Shown piece by piece: positions 8,986-15,460 of a DNA stretch of 21,628 bases (the stretch's first letter is position 1; every line of letters starts with the position of its first letter). Position numbers and translations under genes: made by a program. This stretch comes from an uncultured Flavihumibacter sp. (GTDB lineage Bacteria > Bacteroidota > Bacteroidia > Chitinophagales > Chitinophagaceae): the NCBI GenBank assembly GCA_946482545.1, contig CAMLRX010000083.1, forward strand, positions 1 through 21,628, given 5' to 3'. The notes below the pieces were generated by a model, which did no database searches, had not been told where the DNA came from, and worked only from the letters and a program-made list of their open reading frames with translations.

Positions 8986-9840
8986 TTATCCTTCTGTAAG
9001 AAAAGCAATCACGGCCTTTTTTACTTTGTTCTCCCGGTAAATCTGCCGGTGCCCCCATCCTTTCGTAACCATAAAACGGATATTGGATTGCTTCGTTTCC
9101 ATTACTGGTATTACATCAGCAAAAGGTGTGACGGCATCGTCTTCATCATGAATCCATAGAATAGGAACTGAAATATTTTTCAGGGCACGCGATATGGAAT
9201 ACCATGGTATTTCCCTTCCGCCCACACGCTCAATTTCAGCATAAAAATGTTTCTTAACAGCAGGAGACAATTGGAGAAAAGCAACAAAACTTTCCACGGC
9301 TGAAGTAACCTCCGTTGCCGGTGCAATCCATACAATTCTTTCCACAGACGATGTTCCTTTTTCCAGCCATAAAGCAGTCGCCTGTCCGGCAAAAGAATGT
9401 GCCAGAATTCCATAAATTGGTCCATACCGTTCGGCTGCTTCCTCCAAAAAAGCCGCGTATTGCAATACATTTACCTGCTTTCCGGAAGAAGTGCCGTGGG
9501 CAGGCGCATCAAAAGCCACCACCCCATATCCTGCTTTCACGAGCGGCATCACGTAGCGGTCGAAATTGTAACTGGTAGATTCAAATCCATGTGCGATCAG
9601 CACCTTTTTTTCCGCGGAACCATTCCAGACAAAACCTTTCACCTTATAGTTTTGAAACTGAAACCCCACCTGTTCCGCCTTATCAAAAACGGATGGACGC
9701 TGCTTCCTTGCTTTCCGGAACGGCGTACAAAAAAGCCGGAAGGCCATCTTTCCCGCAAGGGCAGGACGCACAACACCCACCAGGTTCAGCTTTGCGCGCA
9801 TCAGGCCTATTGCCAGTTTTTGTCCTAATTTCATGGCCAT
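8986..9840 (-). CDS. Alpha/beta hydrolase
   Basis: This 284-aa protein has the alpha/beta-hydrolase fold. The oxyanion region is HGFES (84-88). The nucleophile elbow is AHSFAG, with Ser149; the first glycine of the usual GxSxG is replaced by alanine. Asp235 (HDEDDAVTPF) and His264 (GWGHRQIY) complete the triad. The DAPAHGTSSGK stretch at 111-121 is typical of monoglyceride-lipase or serine aminopeptidase-like members. No clear signal peptide is seen, so it is probably cytoplasmic or loosely membrane associated through the basic, hydrophobic N-terminus (residues 1-45). A second Met at residue 3 is an equally good start. Its start lies only 11 bases from the divergent DUF2520 gene, so its promoter must sit in or next to that gene. 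Substrate unknown. Confidence 0.88.
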   Translation of the reverse strand: MAMKLGQKLAIGLMRAKLNLVGVVRPALAGKMAFRLFCTPFRKARKQRPSVFDKAEQVGFQFQNYKVKGFVWNGSAEKKVLIAHGFESTSYNFDRYVMPLVKAGYGVVAFDAPAHGTSSGKQVNVLQYAAFLEEAAERYGPIYGILAHSFAGQATALWLEKGTSSVERIVWIAPATEVTSAVESFVAFLQLSPAVKKHFYAEIERVGGREIPWYSISRALKNISVPILWIHDEDDAVTPFADVIPVMETKQSNIRFMVTKGWGHRQIYRENKVKKAVIAFLTEG

Positions 9841-9851
9841 AAATATACAAT

Positions 9852-10613
9852 ATGAAGGTTGTTATTATCGGTACCGGCAACGTGGCCACCGTACTGGGAA
9901 AGAAGATCAGCGCAGCGGGGCACGACATTATAGAAGTGGCAGGAAGAAACAGGGAAGCCACGGATGCGCTGGCCGCTGAATTACAGGCAAGACCAGTGTA
10001 TACATTCAGCAACCTGGCCACCGATGCAGAACTTTACCTGATCGCTGTATCAGATACGGCCTTGTATGATTTACCCGCCCAACTTCCCGCGCTGAAGGGT
10101 ATTGTTGCGCACACCGCGGGTTCCGTTCCCATGCAGGTACTTTCAACATTGGAACGACCTCACGGTATTGTATACCCGTTGCAAAGCCTTCGGAAAGAAA
10201 TGGCTGCGCCGCCCGAAATCCCTTTGTTGATCGACGCTTCAGATGAAACTACCGCGGAACTACTCCTCAATTTTGCCAGCACACTTTCTTCACAGGTGGA
10301 ACGCGCCAACGACATGCAACGTACACAACTGCACCTCGGCGCGGTACTGGTGAGCAATTTCACCAATCACCTGTATGCGCTGGCGAAAAAGTATTGCGTC
10401 AGCAATGGTATTGAGTTCTCCCTGCTTCAACCCCTGATTGAAGAAACCGCTACGAGACTAAGACAATATGCGCCTGGAGCTGTACAAACCGGGCCCGCTG
10501 CAAGAAAGGACCTTATCACCATACAAAAACACCGGCAACTGATTGAACAGGAGCCGGCGCTTTTGAAAGTCTATGACACGCTGAATGAAAGTATTTTGAA
10601 TTTTAAAGGATGA
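9852..10613 (+). CDS. Rossmann-fold and DUF2520 domain protein
   Basis: The N-terminus MKVVIIGTGNVATVLGKKI carries the GxGxxA dinucleotide-binding motif of NAD(P)-dependent oxidoreductases, similar to F420-dependent NADP reductases and pyrroline-5-carboxylate reductase-like proteins. The C-terminal half (about 125-245) matches the DUF2520 pattern, including HLGAVLVSNFTNHLYALAKK. The reaction is not known for this family; it is a widely conserved cytoplasmic protein in Bacteroidota. It has 253 aa, a normal length. The ATG at 9852 is close to the glycine-rich loop, as expected for a fold that starts at the first beta strand. It converges on hisB with 34 bases between the stops, and the end of the gene leads into a repeat shared with the hisD 3' region. 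Confidence 0.9.
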   Translation: MKVVIIGTGNVATVLGKKISAAGHDIIEVAGRNREATDALAAELQARPVYTFSNLATDAELYLIAVSDTALYDLPAQLPALKGIVAHTAGSVPMQVLSTLERPHGIVYPLQSLRKEMAAPPEIPLLIDASDETTAELLLNFASTLSSQVERANDMQRTQLHLGAVLVSNFTNHLYALAKKYCVSNGIEFSLLQPLIEETATRLRQYAPGAVQTGPAARKDLITIQKHRQLIEQEPALLKVYDTLNESILNFKG

Positions 10614-10634
10614 ATGTTAGATACCCTTTCAATT

Positions 10635-10650
10635 CATCATTCAAAATTTA
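10635..10650. repeat. 16-base repeat, copy at hisB 3' end
   Basis: CATCATTCAAAATTTA occurs here and exactly again at 13059-13074. In the operon direction it reads TAAATTTTGAATGATG, and its first three bases here are the hisB stop codon. The preceding GATGAAT/ATTCATC pairs suggest a degenerate palindrome across the gap between the two convergent genes. No clear terminator is seen in this gap. Confidence 0.6.
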
Positions 10651-11787
10651 CAACACCCCTTTCGTACTGGGCAGGAAATTACTCATCGGGTCTCTTCTTA
10701 CCGCCATGCGGATCGCTTTCGCGAAGGCTTTGAAGATGGCTTCTATTTTGTGGTGCTCATTTTCACCTCGGCAATAAATATTCAAATTGCATTTGGCCGC
10801 GTCGCTGAAGGATTTAAAGAAATGGAAAAACATTTCGGTAGGCATCTCCCCTATCTTTTCCCGTTTGAATTCGGCATCCCACACGATCCAGTTCCTTCCG
10901 CCGAAATCGATGAGCACCTTTGCTTCGGCTTCATCCATTGGCAGGGCGAATCCATACCGTTCCATGCCGCGTTTATCGGACAATCCTTTCGCGAAGGCTT
11001 CCCCCAGGGCGATACCGGTATCTTCTATGGTATGGTGTTCATCGATGTGAAGATCACCTTTGGTTTCGATCACAAGGTCCATCTTTCCATGGCGCGCGAT
11101 CTGGTCGAGCATGTGGTCGAAGAAGCCGAGTCCGGTTGCTATTTTCGCTTTCCCGGTACCGTCCAGGTTCAGTTCCACATGAATCTGCGTTTCACTCGTA
11201 TTGCGGTCGTGGGTTACCACGCGGTTGCCCAGTTTCAGAAAGCGGTATATTTCGCTCCAATCCAGCGTAGAAAGTGCGATCGTTCCTTCCAGCGCCTGCA
11301 CGGTATCACTGATTTCTGCGCCGCCCAATGCGGGATCGGCGTTCAGCCAGATGGCTTTGCAGCCCATATTTTTAGCCAGTTGAACATCGGTGATGCGGTC
11401 GCCGATCACGAAGGAATTTTCGATATCGTACGCCGGGTTGTTCAGGTACTTTGTTACCATTCCTGTTCCAGGTTTGCGGGTAGGAGCGTTTTCATGGGGG
11501 AATGTTTTATCGATCAGCACTTCAGCGAAGTGAACGCCTTCGCTTTCGAAACTTTTCAGCACGAAATTGTGGAGTGGCCAGAAGGTATCTTCGGGAAAAG
11601 TTTCCGTTCCCAGACCGTCCTGATTGGTAATCATCACGAATTCGTAGTCGAGTTCCTGCGCGATTTTGGTCATGAATTCGAATACATGGGGATAGAACGT
11701 GAGTTTATCGAAGGAATCGAGCTGGTAGGTGGGCGGGGCTTCGTTGATGAGGGTGCCGTCTCTGTCGATGAGGAGAAGTTTTTTCAT
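10648..11787 (-). CDS. hisB: Bifunctional histidinol-phosphatase / imidazoleglycerol-phosphate dehydratase
   Basis: HisB catalyses the dehydration of imidazole glycerol phosphate and the later removal of phosphate from histidinol phosphate. The N-terminal HAD phosphatase domain (1-165) has the DRDGT motif with Asp8 as nucleophile and Asp10 as acid/base, and GDRITD near 129. The dehydratase domain (about 195-379) has the metal-binding His motifs [30 protein letters not shown] (His251, His252, Glu255) and the late [12 protein letters not shown]. Total length (379 aa) matches bifunctional HisB. The Cys residues that bind a structural zinc in the E. coli phosphatase domain are absent: the site reads [15 protein letters not shown]. 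It is the last his gene here, 150 bases below hisC, separated by a palindromic element. Confidence 0.97.
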   Translation of the reverse strand: MKKLLLIDRDGTLINEAPPTYQLDSFDKLTFYPHVFEFMTKIAQELDYEFVMITNQDGLGTETFPEDTFWPLHNFVLKSFESEGVHFAEVLIDKTFPHENAPTRKPGTGMVTKYLNNPAYDIENSFVIGDRITDVQLAKNMGCKAIWLNADPALGGAEISDTVQALEGTIALSTLDWSEIYRFLKLGNRVVTHDRNTSETQIHVELNLDGTGKAKIATGLGFFDHMLDQIARHGKMDLVIETKGDLHIDEHHTIEDTGIALGEAFAKGLSDKRGMERYGFALPMDEAEAKVLIDFGGRNWIVWDAEFKREKIGEMPTEMFFHFFKSFSDAAKCNLNIYCRGENEHHKIEAIFKAFAKAIRMAVRRDPMSNFLPSTKGVL

Positions 11788-11834
11788 TGTTGATTTTTAT
11801 TGCTTGCGGCAGTGCTGTTATAATTTCAGGTTTT

Positions 11835-11919
11835 CCCTTTGCGTCTTTGCGAGATATTTTTTCCCGCAACTGCTTTGTGCTGTGCACTGCGCAGCGCAAA
11901 GGGGCAAAGACGCAAAGGG
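11835..11919. repeat. Palindromic repeat with CTTTGCGTCTTTGC arms
   Basis: The arms CCCTTTGCGTCTTTGC (11835-11850) and its exact reverse complement (11904-11919) are 16-base inverted repeats flanking 53 bases. Inside, 11873-11901 is a second nearly perfect hairpin: 14 pairs (two of them G-T on the plus strand) around a single central base. The CTTTGCGTCTTTGCG type of sequence is a known kind of dispersed repeat in many bacteria, including Bacteroidota. Neither side has a T-run after the stem, so I do not call it a terminator. It occupies most of the hisC-hisB gap. Confidence 0.85.
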
Positions 11920-11937
11920 CTGTTGAAAGGCTGATTT

Positions 11938-12990
11938 CTAATTGTTAGGATAGTCTTTCAACGCGGAAATGAGTTTGTTGTTTTCGGCTTCCGTTCCTAC
12001 GGTAATGCGGAGGCAACCTTCGCAGAGGGTAACTTTGCTGCGGTCGCGGACTACGATGCCTTTTTCGAGAAGGAAGTTATATACTTTGTTGGCGTCGGGC
12101 ATTTGCACGAGGAGGAAGTTGGCGTCGGAAGGATGGATTTTTTGCACCATCTCCACTTGGGAAAGGGCCTTGGAAAGCTGGTTGCGCTGATCCACGAGGA
12201 TGCGGATCATATCATTCACCATGCCCACTTCTTCCAGCGCTTTCAGCACCAGTTCCTGGGTGGCTTCGCTGATGTTGTAGGGCGGTTTTACTTTGTTGTA
12301 GATGTTGATGATGCTTTCTCCGGCGAAGGTCATACCGAGACGCAAACCGGCTAACCCCCAGGCTTTGGAGAGGGTTTGGAGTACAACAAGATTAGGGTAT
12401 TCTTCCAGTTCCTGCACGAAAGAACGGTGGCGGGAGAAATTGATATAGGCTTCGTCCACCACTACCAGTCCGGCAAAGTTGTTGAGTACGAGTTCAACAT
12501 CTTCACGGTTCAAAGAATTGCCCGTGGGGTTGTTGGGAGAACAGAGCCAGATGATTTTTGTGTGTTCATCTACGGCGTCTTCGATGCCTTCAAGGTTCAG
12601 CTGGTAGGCCGGGGTGAGGGGTACTTTCCTGATTTCCACATCGTTGATGTTGGCGCTTACTTCGTACATGCCGTAGGTGGGCGGACAAATAATGATATTG
12701 TCTCTTCCGGGGTCACAGAAAGCACGGTAGAGGATATCGATGCATTCGTCGCTGCCGTTGCCAAGGAAAATATTTTCCGGACGCACCCCTTTGATGGCGC
12801 TGAGTTTTTCTTTCACTTTCCATTGCAACGGGTCGGGGTAACGGTTGTACCATCTGGTAAGCGGGGAACCCAGGCTGTTTTCGTTGGCATCAAGGTAAAC
12901 CGAGGCTTCACCTTTGAATTCATCTCTTGCAGAGGAATATGGCGTGAGCTTTTTTATATTTTCCCGGAGCAGGTTATTGAGATCGAACAT
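11938..12990 (-). CDS. hisC: Histidinol-phosphate aminotransferase
   Basis: HisC is a PLP-dependent enzyme that transfers an amino group from glutamate to imidazole acetol phosphate, giving histidinol phosphate. Class I/II aminotransferase features are seen in order: YLDANENSLGSP at 32-43, GNGSDECID at 77-85, SPNNPTG at 151-157, VVVDEAY with Asp179 contacting the PLP ring nitrogen, and the Schiff-base Lys209 in TLSKAWGLAGLRLG. At 350 aa it has the normal family length. The ATG at 12990 fits the usual N-terminus (MFDLNNLLRENIKKLTPYSS). It is separated from hisD by 87 bases that hold an inverted-repeat element, and from hisB by 150 bases with another. Confidence 0.97.
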   Translation of the reverse strand: MFDLNNLLRENIKKLTPYSSARDEFKGEASVYLDANENSLGSPLTRWYNRYPDPLQWKVKEKLSAIKGVRPENIFLGNGSDECIDILYRAFCDPGRDNIIICPPTYGMYEVSANINDVEIRKVPLTPAYQLNLEGIEDAVDEHTKIIWLCSPNNPTGNSLNREDVELVLNNFAGLVVVDEAYINFSRHRSFVQELEEYPNLVVLQTLSKAWGLAGLRLGMTFAGESIINIYNKVKPPYNISEATQELVLKALEEVGMVNDMIRILVDQRNQLSKALSQVEMVQKIHPSDANFLLVQMPDANKVYNFLLEKGIVVRDRSKVTLCEGCLRITVGTEAENNKLISALKDYPNN

Positions 12991-12995
12991 GGGAG

Positions 12996-13073
12996 AAATT
13001 TTGGATGTTGAATGTTGAATGTTGGATTATTGCACGTTTGATTTTGTAATCCAACATCCATCATTCAAAATTT
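12996..13073. repeat. Imperfect palindrome between hisD and hisC
   Basis: The gap carries three tandem 7-base units of the form ATGTTGA/ATGTTGG, leading to the stem ATGTTGGATTA (13019-13029) and its exact complement TAATCCAACAT (13047-13057), with a 17-base loop. The pairing continues imperfectly outward and the outer ends are AAATTTTG and CAAAATTT. The right arm includes the 16-base sequence also found at the hisB 3' end. There is no T-run after the stem in the direction of transcription, so read-through into hisC is expected. It looks like a small intergenic repeat rather than a terminator. Confidence 0.75.
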
Positions 13074-13077
13074 ATAA

Positions 13078-14352
13078 TTAATTATTGATTCTCACTTTAA
13101 CGGCGTTTGCGTGCGCATCAAGTCCTTCAGTTTCCGCCATGGTTGTAACGGTGTTGGCTATGCGGTGAAGTCCTTCCCTGGAGAGTTGCTGAAAGGTAAT
13201 TTTCTTTACAAAACTATCCAGGCTCACGCCGCTGTACGCGGTGGCGTATCCGTTGGTGGGCAGGGTATGGTTGGTGCCTGAAGCGTAATCTCCGGCACTT
13301 TCAGGAGAATAATGCCCCACGAATACCGATCCCGCGTTCACGACCATACCTGAAAGTTCGGCCGCCTGATCGGTCGCAAGTATGAGGTGTTCGGGCGCGT
13401 ATTCATTCAGCAGTTCCATGGCTTCGGTGGCTGATCCTACTACAACGGCCCTGCTGTTTTCCAATGCTTTTGTAGCGATGGAGCCGCGGGAAAGCGCCGC
13501 CAGTTGCTCTTTCAACGCTTTGTTCACGGATTCCACTGTATTGATGTCTGTGGTGACGAGCAACACCTGGCTATCGGGACCATGTTCCGCCTGGGAAAGC
13601 AGATCGGCGGCCACGAAAGCCGGGTTAGCAGAGGCATCCGCGAAAACGGCCACTTCGCTCGGACCAGCGGGCATATCGATCGCGATGCCGGATTGTTGTA
13701 CCAATTGCTTGGCGCAGGTCACGAACTGGTTGCCCGGACCGAATATCTTATACACTTTAGGCACGCTGGCCGTTCCATAGGCCATGGCGCCGATGGCCTG
13801 TACACCACCCGCTTTGAATATTTTAGTGATGCCCGCTGTTTTGGCCGCATAAAGAATGGCGGGGTGCACAAACCCATCTTTTCCCGGAGGCGTACAAAGG
13901 ACGATCTCCCTGCAACCCGCCATGGAAGCGGGAATGCCTAACATCAGGACCGTCGAGAATAGTGGCGCTGATCCACCCGGAATATACAGTCCAACCTTTT
14001 CAATGCCTACAGCTTTTCGCCAGCATACCACGCCGGGCATGGTCTCCAATTTTTCAGGCGCCTGTATTTGTTGCTCATGGAACAATTTTATATTGGCTGC
14101 GGCCTGGCTGATGGCAGCTTTCAAAGGTTCTGGAATTGTATCCGCGGCGGTCCATTCTTCAGCAGACAGGGCGGGTTGCGACAGCGTAACCCCATCAAAT
14201 GAAGCGGTATACTTCAGCAAAGCGGCATCTCCGTTCTGACGGATATCATTCAGGATGGCCGACACTTTTTCTTCCAATGCCACAGCATTCATAGCCGGCC
14301 GGCTGATGATTCCGGGCCAGGATTCACGGGTGGGTTGAATATAAACCTGCAT
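13078..14352 (-). CDS. hisD: Histidinol dehydrogenase
   Basis: HisD performs the last two steps of histidine synthesis, oxidising histidinol to histidine with two NAD+. All key residues of the E. coli enzyme are found at a constant offset of five: zinc ligands Gln254 and His257 (SQAEHGPDSQ), Asp355 (AGDYASGTNHTLPT) and His414 (LDAHANA), and the catalytic pair Glu321-His322 (YAPEHLILA). The GPGNQFV and MPAGPSE segments at about 205-232 are also typical. Length 424 aa is normal. The start lies 9 bases after the hisG stop, so the two genes are probably translated in close sequence from one message. The stop leads into the palindromic gap before hisC. Confidence 0.98.
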   Translation of the reverse strand: MQVYIQPTRESWPGIISRPAMNAVALEEKVSAILNDIRQNGDAALLKYTASFDGVTLSQPALSAEEWTAADTIPEPLKAAISQAAANIKLFHEQQIQAPEKLETMPGVVCWRKAVGIEKVGLYIPGGSAPLFSTVLMLGIPASMAGCREIVLCTPPGKDGFVHPAILYAAKTAGITKIFKAGGVQAIGAMAYGTASVPKVYKIFGPGNQFVTCAKQLVQQSGIAIDMPAGPSEVAVFADASANPAFVAADLLSQAEHGPDSQVLLVTTDINTVESVNKALKEQLAALSRGSIATKALENSRAVVVGSATEAMELLNEYAPEHLILATDQAAELSGMVVNAGSVFVGHYSPESAGDYASGTNHTLPTNGYATAYSGVSLDSFVKKITFQQLSREGLHRIANTVTTMAETEGLDAHANAVKVRINN

Positions 14353-14361
14353 AACTTGGGT

Positions 14362-15216
14362 TTAAACGATCATTTTTTCGATGGGTACCACGAGGATGCC
14401 CTGCGCTCCGGCATCTTTCAGTTTTTCGATGATGTCCCAGAATTCATTTTCACTGAGCACACTATGAACGGAACTCCAGCCGGATTCAGCGAGCGGTAAC
14501 ACTGTCGGGCTCTTCATACCGGGCAACAGACCGATGATTTCCTGCAAACGGTCGTTGGGCGCGTTCAACAGCACATATTTGTTGTTCTTGGCTTTTTTTA
14601 CGGAACGGATGCGGAAAAGCAGTTTCTCCAGAATGGCCAGTTTTTCCGGGGCCAGTTCATTGTTGCGGATCAATACCGCCTGTGATTTCAATACGGTGTC
14701 TACTTCTTTCAACCCGTTCATGAACAAAGTGGAGCCACTGCTTACCAGGTCAACGATGGCATCTGCCAGGCCAATACCCGGCGCAATTTCCACGGAACCG
14801 CTGATCTCGTGTATTTCCGCGGTCACACCTCTTGCTTTCAGGAAATCCTCCAGGATCACCGGGTAAGAAGTGGCGATCCTTTTGCCCTGCAGGTATTCTA
14901 CGCCTGTATATTGTTCGTTCCGGCTAACGGCAACAGACAACCGGCATTTTCCGAACCCCAGTTGTTCCACTTCGGTCACTTTTTTCTGCTTCTCAAAAAC
15001 CACGTTCTCTCCCACTATCCCGATATCGGCAACGGCATCTTCCACATACTGCGGGATATCATCATCGCGGAGGAAATAAATTTCCAGCGGGAAATTATCT
15101 GATTCCGTTTTCAACTTGTTCATACCGTTCTTTACGTCTATGCCACAGTCTTTAAGCAGTTTTACCGAATCATCGTGCAGCCTGCCGGATTTCTGGATCG
15201 CGATCTTGAGTTTCAT
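14362..15216 (-). CDS. hisG: ATP phosphoribosyltransferase, long form
   Basis: HisG joins ATP and phosphoribosyl pyrophosphate in the first and committed step of histidine synthesis. The N-terminus MKLKIAIQKSGRLHDDSVKL and the domain up to about residue 205 match the catalytic half. The PRPP-binding loop is DAIVDLVSSGSTL (152-164). The remaining 80 residues, with the ending GAQGILVVPIEKMIV, form the ACT-like regulatory domain found in the long, hexameric form that binds histidine as feedback inhibitor. With 284 aa it therefore needs no HisZ partner. It is the first gene of the operon and lies directly behind the attenuator, 24 bases after the terminator T-run. Confidence 0.97.
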   Translation of the reverse strand: MKLKIAIQKSGRLHDDSVKLLKDCGIDVKNGMNKLKTESDNFPLEIYFLRDDDIPQYVEDAVADIGIVGENVVFEKQKKVTEVEQLGFGKCRLSVAVSRNEQYTGVEYLQGKRIATSYPVILEDFLKARGVTAEIHEISGSVEIAPGIGLADAIVDLVSSGSTLFMNGLKEVDTVLKSQAVLIRNNELAPEKLAILEKLLFRIRSVKKAKNNKYVLLNAPNDRLQEIIGLLPGMKSPTVLPLAESGWSSVHSVLSENEFWDIIEKLKDAGAQGILVVPIEKMIV

Positions 15217-15240
15217 GTTTAATGTTGTTGTGAACGCCTG

Positions 15241-15276
15241 TAAAACAAAATGGGCCTACCTTCCGGTAAGCCCATT
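15241..15276 (-). terminator. Attenuator terminator of the his operon
   Basis: In transcript direction AATGGGCTTACC (15276-15265), loop GGAA (a GNRA-type tetraloop, 15264-15261) and GGTAGGCCCATT (15260-15249) give twelve consecutive pairs with one G-U. It is followed by TTGTTTTA. This is an intrinsic terminator placed before hisG, so it can only act as a conditional stop. Confidence 0.92.
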
Positions 15277-15307
15277 GCAGTATGTTTGTACACATAGCAC
15301 CACCGGC

Positions 15308-15358
15308 CTACCCCTGGGGCAAGTAATGATGATGGTGTTTATGTGTAAAGGTGTTCAT
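15308..15358 (-). CDS. hisL: his operon leader peptide (16 aa)
   Basis: The reading frame encodes MNTFTHKHHHHYLPQG followed by TAG. Five of the 16 residues are histidine, at positions 6 and 8-11. Such a run directly upstream of an alternative terminator and hisG is the sensor of histidyl-tRNA charging. The product is expected to have no role beyond being translated. The start lies about 15 bases below the -7 promoter box, so the 5' untranslated part is very short, with no Shine-Dalgarno sequence. The stop codon is inside the antiterminator strand, which links peptide completion to termination. Confidence 0.93.
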   Translation of the reverse strand: MNTFTHKHHHHYLPQG

Positions 15359-15372
15359 GTGTTGAATCGCGG

Positions 15373-15404
15373 CAAAAATAAAGCAGTCCTTCTTTCCTGC
15401 CAAA
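15373..15404 (-). promoter_or_regulatory. his operon promoter (Bacteroidota type)
   Basis: In operon direction TTTG (15404-15401), 20 bases, then TATTTTTG (15380-15373). This matches the TTTG-N19-21-TAnnTTTG consensus of the Bacteroidota primary sigma factor fully. Transcription should begin around 15369, roughly ten bases before the leader ATG. Confidence 0.85.
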
Positions 15405-15460
15405 AAATATTCTGCCCGGTTGTTGTTAATTTTAGGAGATCAACTAATACGACCGGAAAC

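Larger units (their letters stand above)
15217..15369 (-). promoter_or_regulatory. his operon leader: His-responsive transcription attenuator
   Basis: The leader holds, in order, the leader peptide gene, an antiterminator strand, a small hairpin TATGT/ACATA and the terminator. The 8-base sequence GGTAGGCC occurs twice: at 15312-15305, across the leader stop codon, and at 15260-15253 as the 3' arm of the terminator. Both copies can pair with GGCTTACC of the terminator 5' arm (8 pairs, one G-U), so the structures exclude each other. A ribosome stalled at the His codons leaves the upstream copy free to form the antiterminator. A ribosome reaching the TAG covers it and lets the terminator form. 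An additional CACCA/TGGTG pairing between the His codon run and the base just after the stop may serve as a third alternative. Confidence 0.88.

Noticed and set aside
8983..8990. Terminator between GGT and the convergent hydrolase
   Set aside because: The stop codons abut directly and I see no hairpin with a T-run in the ends of the genes.
10750..11793. 347-aa open frame opposite hisB
   Set aside because: It mirrors a clearly assigned gene; open antisense frames are common in this codon use and the product resembles nothing.
11835..11919. Intrinsic terminator between hisC and hisB
   Set aside because: No T-run follows the stem in either direction, so termination is not supported.
12990..13077. 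CRISPR-like array from the ATGTTGA units
   Set aside because: Units are 7 bases, tandem without spacers, and part of a palindrome.
15116..15460. Longer N-terminus for the S9 peptidase
   Set aside because: It would overlap hisG and the whole his attenuator and places a good signal peptide in the middle of the protein.
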